Source of the DNA: Micromonospora chokoriensis
Lineage (GTDB): Bacteria; Actinomycetota; Actinomycetes; Mycobacteriales; Micromonosporaceae
Reading direction: 5' to 3'
Length of the DNA stretch: 32,755 nucleotides
NCBI RefSeq assembly: GCF_000718555.1
Contig: NZ_JOAN01000034.1
Span: 1 to 32,755, forward strand
Shown here: positions 7,418 through 14,469 of the stretch, one piece after another
Numbering within the stretch: position 1 is the stretch's first letter
How the letters are laid out: each line of letters starts with the position of its first letter
Notes under the pieces: generated by a model
What the model was told of the DNA's origin: nothing
The model's database searches: none
The model's input: only the letters and a program-made list of their open reading frames with translations
Program-made: the position numbers and the translations under genes

Positions 7418-8722
7418 TCACTGGTTGAGAACTTCGTTCTTGGCGCGGGCCTGCGCCTTGCTCAGCTCCGCGTCGACGCCCTTGCTGTCGGAGAGGATCG
7501 CCGAATGCGTCTCGTTGAGCAGGTTTTGCAGGCCGGCGGTGTGCTTCGACACCGGGTTCTCCGGCTTGATGGTGTGCTTGGCGTAGGCGAACTTCGACAG
7601 GTCGTCCTGCGGTACGCCGTCCAGCCCGAACAGGCTCGCGGTGACCGCGTCGCTGACCTGGGCCGGGGTGATGCCGATCCCGGCCAGCGCCTTGCCGGCA
7701 TCCGGGCCGGCCGCGTACTTGAGGAAGGCCTTGGCCGCGGCGGTCTTGGACTTGCTGATCTTCGGGTTGATCCCCAAGCCGGTTGGGTCGCCGAAGGTGA
7801 CCGGCGTGGCGGAGGTGCCGGTGGTGGACTTGTCGAACTGCGGCGCCGGTGCGATCCCCCACTGGAACGTGTCGGCGTCACCGCTCTTGCGCTGGTTGAG
7901 CAGCGTGGCCACGTACCAGGTGCCCATCAACAGCATCGCCGACTGCTGCTTGCCGAACTGGGCCTGGTAGGTGAGCTTGTTGGTCTTCGCGGTGCCGAAG
8001 GTCGGCTGCGCGCCGGCCGCCTGCAGGTCCAGTGACCGCTCGTAGTACGGCTTCAGGTAGCCGAAGTCCCCGGAGAGCAGGTCCGCGTTGGGGGTCTGGG
8101 CGAGCGCGAATCCCTGCACTGTCGACTGGAAGGTGTGCTGGTACGCGCCGGTCGCGTTCGAGCCGGCCCCCTTGAGCCCGGTGTGCAGTCGCTTCGCCGC
8201 GTCGGTGTAGTCGTCCCAGGTCCAGCTGCCGTCCGGCGGCGTCACCTTCGCCTTCGCGAACAGGTCCTTGTTGTAGAACAACACCCACGAGTCCTGCCGG
8301 TAAGGCACGGCGTACGCCTTGCCGTCCACCTGGTACGGCGCCAGCGCCGGGCCCGAGCCGAGACCGGAGGTGGTGTCGGAGACGTCGAGCAGCTGGCCAC
8401 CGCTCTGGTACGTGTAGAAGTTCTTGAGGTTCTTCATCACGTACACGTCCGGGGCGGTGCCGGCGGCCAGGTCCGTGATCATCTGGGTGTCGTAGTCGTT
8501 GCCTGGGGCGTACTCCTTGAGCTCCACCGTCACGTTCGGGTGGGTCGCCTTGAAGCCGTCGGCGAGCGTCTTGAACTCGGGCGTGGACGACAGGCTCCAG
8601 CCGGCCAGAGTGATCGTCACCGGGGCGTTGGGGTCGACTGGCTCGTCTCCGCCGCCGCAACCAGCGAGAACAAGCGTCAGGGCCGTCGCGGCGCTGATGA
8701 CGGCCGGTATCGCACGCTTCAT
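7418..8722 (-). CDS. Sugar-binding lipoprotein of ABC importer
   Basis: This 434-residue extracellular solute-binding protein of the family 1 (MalE/CUT1) type has a lipoprotein signal peptide: a basic start MKR, a hydrophobic core, and the lipobox LAGC with the lipidated cysteine at residue 22, followed by a flexible GGGDEP linker. The mature part has typical SBP blocks, such as FKATHPNVTVELKEY, the DVYVMKNLK strand, YAVPYRQDSWVLFYNKDLF and PPDGSWTWDDYTDAAKRL. The ATG at 8722 is preceded by AAGGAG. It would capture the oligosaccharide on the outer face of the membrane and deliver it to the two downstream permeases. The ligand is not determinable from sequence; the operon points to a uronic-acid-containing oligosaccharide. 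Confidence 0.96.
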   Translation of the reverse strand: MKRAIPAVISAATALTLVLAGCGGGDEPVDPNAPVTITLAGWSLSSTPEFKTLADGFKATHPNVTVELKEYAPGNDYDTQMITDLAAGTAPDVYVMKNLKNFYTYQSGGQLLDVSDTTSGLGSGPALAPYQVDGKAYAVPYRQDSWVLFYNKDLFAKAKVTPPDGSWTWDDYTDAAKRLHTGLKGAGSNATGAYQHTFQSTVQGFALAQTPNADLLSGDFGYLKPYYERSLDLQAAGAQPTFGTAKTNKLTYQAQFGKQQSAMLLMGTWYVATLLNQRKSGDADTFQWGIAPAPQFDKSTTGTSATPVTFGDPTGLGINPKISKSKTAAAKAFLKYAAGPDAGKALAGIGITPAQVSDAVTASLFGLDGVPQDDLSKFAYAKHTIKPENPVSKHTAGLQNLLNETHSAILSDSKGVDAELSKAQARAKNEVLNQ

Positions 8723-8763
8723 CCCTTTCTCCTTAGGTCAGGGGCCCAGACGGGCCCGCACTG

Positions 8764-10752
8764 CTACCAGGCCACCCGGGTGGGCCCGGCCTGCTCCGTG
8801 TCCAGACGGGTCGACGTGCTGATCCCGTCGGGCCAGTCGACTGCCAGGTGGAGGCCTTCGGCGTCCTCGTCGGCCGCGACCTGGCATGCCCGCCCGGCCG
8901 GGGCTGCCGGCACTGCGGACAGCTCGATGACGGCGGTGACCCAGGCGCCCGGCCGAACGGGGTGGTCCAGCCAGGGCACGACCAGCCCGCCGGCCAGCGG
9001 CCCGCCGTGCGCAACGGCGGTGGCGCCTGCCGTTCCGCCGCCGTGAACGCTCTCGAGCCTGCTGGTCCGGCCGGCCCCGGTCACGACCGCCACCCGGTCG
9101 CCGAAGGTCGCCGTCGCGTCCCCGGGAACGGCCCAGCCGCCGATCCGTAGCCGCAGCGCAGCCGCCTCGACGCCGTCGGCGAGGCCGTCGACGCGGGTCA
9201 GACGCAGCTCCCAGGGGCCGCGGACCAGCGAGAACACCGTGAGGTGCCCGGCCGGTCGGGACCGGCCCCGGCGACCGCCGCCGTGATCGCGCTGACCCGG
9301 ATCCGGGTCAACCCAGTGGACGAGGGCACGTGATCCGGCCACACCCACGCCGTCGGTGTCGGCGTGGACGGTCAGCAGGTACAGGCCGGCGCGGTGGGTG
9401 ACCCGGCCCGCGTCGTCGACGAGAGTGACGGACTGGTCGAGCGGACTGGCCCAGCCGCTGTCGTCGAGGACCGGGGTGGTGGCGGTGGAGTAGCCCAGTC
9501 GGGCATAGAGCGGGGAGTCTGAGACGGTGGCACCCTCGACGGCGTTGTCGGTGCCGTGGTTGACGACGCGGACGATGCCGTCGGCACGGGTGCCGGAGAC
9601 CAGCCAGCCGGGTGCGCGTATCGCCCGCAGCGTGTCCCGCTCCTGCACCGGCAGCGGCTCCTCGGGAGTCGTCCACACCGGATGGTCGGCGGGTAGCGCG
9701 ATGCCGAGCAGTCCCTTGCTGGCCCAGTACGGCGAGCCCGGTCCGGAGTACGACTGCGCCAGACGCGGCCACGGCCCGTGCCAGCCGAGGGTGAGCAGGC
9801 CGCGTTCGTCAAAGGCGTCGTTGGCGACGAAGTGCCGCACGATGCTGGTGGCCGCGCGGCGCAGCTGGCCGAGGCTGACCGAGGGCACGCCGGCGATGGC
9901 GCCGACCCAGAACGGCGCCGCCGCGGCGAAGCGGTAGGTCAGGCTTCGTCCCTGGATCAACGGTGATCCGTCGGCGCCCACGAGCGCTACAGCGTCGCTC
10001 AGGAAGCGGTCGAGGCCGGCCAGGTCCCGTTCGCGGCGCTGCTCGGCCAGGTCCGCAGCGCCGGCCATCCGGGCCCACAGCGTCGGGTACAGGTGCAGGG
10101 CCCAGCCCACGTAGTGGTCGTAGGCGCGGTGCGGCCCGTCGGCCATCCAGCCGTCCCCGCGGGCGAAACCGTCGTGTGTGGCCAGGTCCTCGGCCATCTC
10201 GTCGAGCGAGTGCGGCCCGCCCACCGACCGCAGGAACGTCTGTACGACCAGCCGGAACCAGACCCAGTTGATCCTTGGGTACGTGTCGTCGCCGACCGCC
10301 GGGCGCAGATAGTCCACTACCCGCTCTCGCACCGCGGACGGCAACCGGTCCCAGATCCACGGGCGGGTCAGGTCCAGAACCAGTGCGATGGAGGCGGCCT
10401 CCACCTTCGCCTGGGGGTGCTCGTCCAGGCGCACCCAACGCTCCGGAGACCGCGGGTCGGTGCCGGCGGCGATGCCGCTCGCGTACCGGTCCACGAGCTC
10501 GTCCACGCCCACTCCCTGGGCACCCGCGATGCGGAAGCCGGCCAGCAGGAAGGTGCGAGCGAACCCCTCCAGGCCGTCGACGGCACGCCCGTAGCCGCCC
10601 TCCGGCCCGGGAAAGGTGACGAGGGCGTGGCCGGGCGACGCGAACGGCCGGGTGGCGGCGAGCATCCGGTCGGCGAGGGCCAACCAGTCATCCCGGTGCC
10701 AGGTCGCGGCGGAGGCAACCGGTGCCAGCCGGCCAGCCGGCCCGAACGTCAT
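8764..10752 (-). CDS. DUF2264 polysaccharide-processing enzyme
   Basis: This 662-residue protein matches the DUF2264 family. The N-terminal two thirds is helical with the blocks DGLEGFARTFLLAGFR, INWVWFRLVVQTFL, DGWMADGPHRAYDHYVGWALH and LGWHGPWPRLAQSYSGPGSPYW, consistent with an alpha/alpha barrel like those of heparinase-type and related glycan enzymes. The C-terminal third is beta-rich. There is no signal peptide, so it should act in the cytoplasm. DUF2264 genes recur in uronic-acid and pectin utilisation clusters, and some members are reported as beta-glucuronidase-type hydrolases; I recall this link but cannot verify it here. I chose the ATG at 10752 because the longer frame runs across the operon's promoter. 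It is the first operon gene, 41 bp ahead of the binding protein. Exact reaction: glycan cleavage, unspecified. Confidence 0.82.
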   Translation of the reverse strand: MTFGPAGRLAPVASAATWHRDDWLALADRMLAATRPFASPGHALVTFPGPEGGYGRAVDGLEGFARTFLLAGFRIAGAQGVGVDELVDRYASGIAAGTDPRSPERWVRLDEHPQAKVEAASIALVLDLTRPWIWDRLPSAVRERVVDYLRPAVGDDTYPRINWVWFRLVVQTFLRSVGGPHSLDEMAEDLATHDGFARGDGWMADGPHRAYDHYVGWALHLYPTLWARMAGAADLAEQRRERDLAGLDRFLSDAVALVGADGSPLIQGRSLTYRFAAAAPFWVGAIAGVPSVSLGQLRRAATSIVRHFVANDAFDERGLLTLGWHGPWPRLAQSYSGPGSPYWASKGLLGIALPADHPVWTTPEEPLPVQERDTLRAIRAPGWLVSGTRADGIVRVVNHGTDNAVEGATVSDSPLYARLGYSTATTPVLDDSGWASPLDQSVTLVDDAGRVTHRAGLYLLTVHADTDGVGVAGSRALVHWVDPDPGQRDHGGGRRGRSRPAGHLTVFSLVRGPWELRLTRVDGLADGVEAAALRLRIGGWAVPGDATATFGDRVAVVTGAGRTSRLESVHGGGTAGATAVAHGGPLAGGLVVPWLDHPVRPGAWVTAVIELSAVPAAPAGRACQVAADEDAEGLHLAVDWPDGISTSTRLDTEQAGPTRVAW

Positions 10753-10845
10753 CCGAGGTCCTGTCGCATCGAGCCGTCTCCGTGGAAGGTGGCGAGCGGG
10801 GCGGTGCCCATGAATGTGACGTACAGACATCCGTCGGGTTTCCGA

Positions 10846-10874
10846 AGTAAAACGCTCACAACAGAGCAAGTCAA
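10846..10874 (-). promoter_or_regulatory. Promoter of the uronate operon
   Basis: Read on the minus strand, TTGACT (10869-10874) and TTTACT (10846-10851) are separated by exactly 17 bp, a near-consensus vegetative promoter. Transcription should begin near 10839 and give a leader of about 87 nt before the DUF2264 ATG. The operator-like box ACGCTCACAA lies inside the spacer, an ideal position for repression by steric block. Confidence 0.7.
10852..10861. repeat. Operator-like box 1
   Basis: ACGCTCACAA lies between the -35 and -10 of the leftward promoter. It matches box 2 at nine of ten positions (ACGNTCACAA), and the two copies are exactly 100 bp apart. I infer it is a binding site for the divergent DeoR-LacI regulator. 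Confidence 0.5.
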
Positions 10875-10929
10875 TGCCGTTCTCAAACCGATGTGGACAC
10901 AGCCGATCAAGAGCGCGCACAACGCCGCC

Positions 10930-10956
10930 TTGATGCTCCAACCGCTCTGATACGAT
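10930..10956 (+). promoter_or_regulatory. Likely promoter of the regulator gene
   Basis: TTGATG at 10930-10935 and TACGAT at 10951-10956 form a candidate promoter with a short 15-bp spacer. The -10 hexamer itself is a good actinomycete match. It overlaps operator-like box 2, which would give autoregulation. The leader would be about 160 nt. Confidence 0.4.
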
Positions 10957-10961
10957 CACAA
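10952..10961. repeat. Operator-like box 2
   Basis: ACGATCACAA overlaps the rightward -10 hexamer and is the partner of box 1. It is embedded in the short palindrome CGATCACAATCG (10953-10964), the kind of symmetric core a dimeric helix-turn-helix protein could use. Confidence 0.5.
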
Positions 10962-10964
10962 TCG

Positions 10965-11126
10965 TTCATAGCCGCTCGCCGCCGGCAGGCACGGCTCGGC
11001 GACGGATGGGGAGATCAGCCGACCCGGCTCGCGATCGACGTCACCGCGCTCGACCCGGCCGGCGAACTCGTCCGTACCCTGCAAGAGCTCTCGCCGCACG
11101 AAGCGTTCCCCGGAGGTCCCCCATGA
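10965..11126 (+). other. Coding-like relic before the regulator
   Basis: From about 10965 the sequence reads as strongly codon-biased protein-like sequence (for example RLAIDVTALDPAGELVRTL) ending in a TGA at 11124-11126, which overlaps the regulator ATG as ATGA. No start codon for this frame lies downstream of the likely promoter; the only ATG, at 10893, is upstream of it. It may be the 3' end of a lost gene that was once coupled to the regulator. I do not recognise it. Confidence 0.3.
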
Positions 11127-12262
11127 CCAAGGACAGTCCTGTCGTCGCCACGGCGGAGGGCTCCCGAGGGCCGCTTCAGGTCGCCCGCCGCCAGCAACTA
11201 TTGGCGGCCCTGCAACGGGACGGCTCGATGCGCGTCTCTGACCTGTCCCACGTGCTGGGCGCCGCGCCGGTCACCATCCGGCGCGACATCGCGGAGCTGG
11301 CCGCCGAGGGGTTGGTTCGCCGCGTCCACGGTGGGGTTGCCCTGATCCTGCCGGACGACGCGCCGGCAGCAGACGAGGCACCTGTCGCCGGCCTGGACCC
11401 GCTGGTCGGGCGGGCCCTCGGCATGCTCGTGCCCTCATTGGACTACTACTGGCCGGACGTGGCTCGCGGCGTCGAGGGAGCGGCCCGCGAGCTCGACATG
11501 CGCGTGGTTCTGCGCGGCTCCTCCTACGACACCGAGGACGACCAGCCGCAACTGGCCCGCCTCGTGGAGCGGATGGGCGTCGACGCGCTCATCATCGCGC
11601 CGAGCATGGACACACCGAGCGCCGAGCGCACCATCGAATGGCTCGACCAGGTCGGCGTCCCGGTCGTCCTGCTGGAACGCACCGCGACGGTGGGCAGCCA
11701 CCACGCGGTCATGGAGTCGGTGGTCACCGACCACGCGCTCGGTGCGGCCATGGCGGTACGCCACCTCACCTCGCTCGGACACCGCAAGGTCGGCCTGGTG
11801 CTCGACGCCAACAGCCCCACCAGCCAGCACGTACGACGCGGCTGGCTCGACGCCACGACCGAGTGCGGCCTCGACTCGGACGCGACGGTCGTGGCCGTGG
11901 TGCCCGACGCGCGGTCACCGGAGCGGGACACCGTACTCAACGACGTCCTCGACCGGTGCCGGGCGACCGGGACGACGGCGCTGCTGGTGCACGCCGACGC
12001 CGAGGCCATCGCGCTGGTGCAGCACTGCGAGGAGCGGCATCTCTCCGTTCCCGGCGATCTCTCCATCGTGGCGTACGACGACGAGGTCGCCGGGCTCTTC
12101 AGCCCGCCGCTGACCGCGGTCCGACCGCCGCGACGCTCGATCGGACGGGCCGCGGTGCGTCTCGTCGCCGACCGGCTCGTCGACCCCGAGCGCCCCACCC
12201 ACCGGATCGTCATCAGCCCGTCACTGCGGGTCCGGGGATCGACCGCGCCGCCACCCGCGTAG
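11123..12262 (+). CDS. DeoR-LacI hybrid transcription regulator
   Basis: This 379-residue regulator has an N-terminal DeoR-type winged helix (about residues 18-72: ARRQQLLAALQRDGSMRVSD, then VTIRRDIAELAAEGLVRRVHGG) fused to a LacI-like periplasmic-binding-protein domain (about residues 90-375, with HRKVGLVLD, LSIVAYDDE and LTAVRPP blocks). Such hybrids are common in actinomycete sugar clusters and normally act as repressors released by the sugar. The ATG at 11123 has GGAGGT five to six bases upstream. It is transcribed divergently from the uronate operon, and paired boxes lie on both promoters, so control of the operon and of itself is likely. The inducer is probably an unsaturated uronide or its breakdown product (inference). 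Confidence 0.9.
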   Translation: MTKDSPVVATAEGSRGPLQVARRQQLLAALQRDGSMRVSDLSHVLGAAPVTIRRDIAELAAEGLVRRVHGGVALILPDDAPAADEAPVAGLDPLVGRALGMLVPSLDYYWPDVARGVEGAARELDMRVVLRGSSYDTEDDQPQLARLVERMGVDALIIAPSMDTPSAERTIEWLDQVGVPVVLLERTATVGSHHAVMESVVTDHALGAAMAVRHLTSLGHRKVGLVLDANSPTSQHVRRGWLDATTECGLDSDATVVAVVPDARSPERDTVLNDVLDRCRATGTTALLVHADAEAIALVQHCEERHLSVPGDLSIVAYDDEVAGLFSPPLTAVRPPRRSIGRAAVRLVADRLVDPERPTHRIVISPSLRVRGSTAPPPA

Positions 12263-12739
12263 CTGCTCTTCCGTCTGCGAAGTCGGATGGGCGCTGGGCG
12301 TGATGGTCGCACGATGACCCGGAGACGTGGTGACGCGCACCCCGACGCAATGTGCTTCGTGCAGGTCACCGAGAGTCCGAACATGGGCGTCGAGGTGTCG
12401 ACTGGTCGGGCGTGGATTGGGGTTGCGGCCACGTACACCAGTAACCAGGCCCGCAGCTCGGCGTCGTGCCGCTCGGTGGCATCCAGGTCGTCGAGACTGG
12501 ACGACCAACCCATGCTGTAGGCCACCACCAGCGAAGGCCTCGACACCGACCGACTGTCGTTCACCACCGCAGCCACCATCCACCCGCACAGCGAACAACC
12601 GACCTCGTCCCTTGTCGACGACGCCATCACTCTCATCCCGGAACCGGGCCGACGACCTGCGGGAATGCTTAACTTCCTCGCGTTGGGCATAATGGCCGTG
12701 CCCCGGCCTCGGGCGAGGACGTGAGAGAGCGAGGAAGTC
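12263..12739. other. Gap between regulator and seven-gene operon
   Basis: About 480 bp with no gene I can support. A minus-strand frame reads a few protein-like pieces (LDATERHDAELRAWLLVYVA and FGLSVTCTKHIASG) but runs on through the flanking genes and has no plausible start or family match, so it is either a relic or chance. The last 80 bp hold the promoter of the next operon. Confidence 0.45.
12672..12738 (+). promoter_or_regulatory. Promoter region and inverted repeat
   Basis: CATAAT at 12688-12693 is a good -10 hexamer about 47 bp before the first ATG of the seven-gene operon; the -35 is unclear. A perfect 10-bp inverted repeat flanks it: ACTTCCTCGC at 12672-12681 and GCGAGGAAGT at 12729-12738. 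The second arm contains the ribosome binding site (GAGGAAG). The repeat could be a split operator for looping or a chance match; the left arm lies upstream of the likely transcription start, so it would not fold in the mRNA. Confidence 0.45.
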
Positions 12740-13783
12740 ATGCGATCGCCGACGGTGATCATCGACCTTTCGCCCGTCGTCCGCGACCAGAATCTCAACG
12801 ACTGGGGTTTAGTCGAGAAGATCGTTCGCGCCTGGCGCGCACAGCGCGACAACAACGCCACCTTCTACGGGGTCGCCGATAACAGTCTGTGGCACTGCCT
12901 CGACGAAGTGGGCAAGCGAGCATTGAGCGACTGGAAGAAGCGCAAGATCGCCCGTTCGGTACCGTTCGCCGACCCCGATATCATCGAGTTGGCCGAGCAG
13001 CACCCCCACGCGGTCGTCATCACCAGGGACCTCTACCGCGACCTGCGGCGTGATCACCCGTGGCTTCAGGGATCCGACAGATTTTTCAGCCCGGTCTACA
13101 CGGACGGAAAGGTCAGCTTCGAGCAACTGGTGATGGCGCCGATCGACGAGTCTGAAATGTCCATGCGTGTCGAGGCTGGTGGGCTCAAACCGAGAGGCCT
13201 AGCCTCGCCCGAGGCCCGACAGGTGCTGGATAGCGAGTGGGCTTGCGTCAACCCTGGGTGCGTCTGGGGCGGGCTGCCCGTGATCGACAAAGACCCTTAC
13301 TACCGCGACGGTGTCGTGCGGTGTCCTGACTGCGGCGAGCCGGTCAATCGTGTCGGAGCCATCGGCCACACCCGAGGGGTCGTCGTCTTCCTCGGCACCG
13401 AGGAGATTGATCGCTTCGCCGTTGCCGAAGGGCGAACGATTGTCGTCGGGCGCGCGAGAGGTGAGGACCGATATTGCGTACGGGACGTGCTGGAAGCGGC
13501 TCAATTCGCCCTCGTGAGCCGCGATCACCTCGCGGTATCCAACGTCAACGGCGATCTCTTCGTCGAGGATCTCGGCTCAAAGAACGGCACCAAGTTGAGT
13601 CACGACGGAACGACGACCGCACTTGAGCCAAGCGTGCGGCAGAGAGTCCTTCAGGGCGCCCGAATCAGTCTCGCGAAGGGTGCGCTTCAGATTCGGCGGT
13701 CCGGGCGCAAGCGGGTTCGCGCTCGTTGGGATCCTGATCTTGCGACGCCACCATGGGCAAACCCGAACAGAGAACACGCTTAG
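12740..13783 (+). CDS. NYN/PIN-like nuclease-zinc ribbon-FHA protein
   Basis: This 347-residue protein appears to have three parts. Residues 1-120 resemble a PIN/NYN-type ribonuclease: the strand VIIDLSPVV with D9, FYGVADNS with D47, ADPDIIELA with D78 and D80, and AVVITRDLYRD with D97 and D101, a spacing close to Zc3h12a-like NYN enzymes. Residues 169-199 hold four cysteines (C169, C174, C195, C198), a zinc ribbon. Residues about 213-320 are a forkhead-associated (FHA) domain with the phosphothreonine-binding signature G237-R238, S260-R261-x-H263 and N282-G283 (DLGSKNGT). FHA and zinc ribbon are clear; nuclease activity is an inference. As first gene of the operon it is probably the phospho-dependent effector read out from the kinase encoded downstream. 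Confidence 0.8.
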   Translation: MRSPTVIIDLSPVVRDQNLNDWGLVEKIVRAWRAQRDNNATFYGVADNSLWHCLDEVGKRALSDWKKRKIARSVPFADPDIIELAEQHPHAVVITRDLYRDLRRDHPWLQGSDRFFSPVYTDGKVSFEQLVMAPIDESEMSMRVEAGGLKPRGLASPEARQVLDSEWACVNPGCVWGGLPVIDKDPYYRDGVVRCPDCGEPVNRVGAIGHTRGVVVFLGTEEIDRFAVAEGRTIVVGRARGEDRYCVRDVLEAAQFALVSRDHLAVSNVNGDLFVEDLGSKNGTKLSHDGTTTALEPSVRQRVLQGARISLAKGALQIRRSGRKRVRARWDPDLATPPWANPNREHA

Positions 13784-13797
13784 GGCAAGGAACACTT

Positions 13798-14469
13798 ATG
13801 TCTCTACTCGACAGCCTCACACCCGCTGCGGCGAGGACGCTGCCAGTCATCCTGCTGCTCGACACGAGTGGCAGCATGCAGGAGGATAGCAAGATCGATG
13901 TTCTCAATGACGCCGTCACCGAGATGATTGACGAACTCGCGGAAGCTGATGCTGGCCATGGCTACATCACTCTCAGCATCGTGACCTTCGGCGGCAGCAG
14001 TGCCAAGGTGCTGGTCGAGCACACGCCGGTGGGCGAGGTCGAGTTCAGCTCCCTTACCGCTCGGGGAAAGACACCGCTCGGTGATGGCTTCCGGCTCGCC
14101 CGGGCGATTATCGAGGACAGAGACGCTCTGCCTTCGCGGGCCTACCGACCCACCATCGCCCTCGTCTCAGACGGCCTCCCTACTGACAGGAACTGGGAGG
14201 AGGAACTCGACGCGCTCCTGGCAAGCGAACGTGGGCAGAAGTGCACCAAGTTCGCGCTGGCGGTCGGAGCCGACGCAGATCGGGACATGCTGGCGCGCTT
14301 CAGCGGCAGCCAACCCCACACGACCGACCGCGCTGGCGAGATCCGCAAGTTCCTCCAGTTCGTCACAAACACGGTCACCAATGTCACCCTGACCGCCCTC
14401 GACTCGGTGCAGGACGATGCTGACACTGCCGCATCAATCGTGCGGCTCCAGGGCGACGATGCGTTCTGA
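13798..14469 (+). CDS. TerY-like vWA protein
   Basis: This 223-residue cytoplasmic protein is a stand-alone von Willebrand factor A domain of the TerY type. The metal-ion-dependent adhesion site is complete: D22-T-S24-G-S26 (DTSGS), the threonine of GKTPLGDG and the aspartate of VSDGLPTD. Such domains bind partner proteins through a divalent metal ion and, in TerY-type systems, are encoded next to a protein kinase and often a PP2C phosphatase. Here a kinase follows immediately, overlapping by 11 bp, and no phosphatase gene is seen. The start at 13798 has AAGGA six bases upstream and lies 14 bp after the FHA gene. It probably acts as the scaffold that brings kinase and client together. Confidence 0.92.
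   Translation: MSLLDSLTPAAARTLPVILLLDTSGSMQEDSKIDVLNDAVTEMIDELAEADAGHGYITLSIVTFGGSSAKVLVEHTPVGEVEFSSLTARGKTPLGDGFRLARAIIEDRDALPSRAYRPTIALVSDGLPTDRNWEEELDALLASERGQKCTKFALAVGADADRDMLARFSGSQPHTTDRAGEIRKFLQFVTNTVTNVTLTALDSVQDDADTAASIVRLQGDDAF

Noticed and set aside
11524..12861. 445-codon minus-strand frame opposite the regulator
   Set aside because: Serine- and arginine-rich shadow of the DeoR-LacI gene, without start context or family match.
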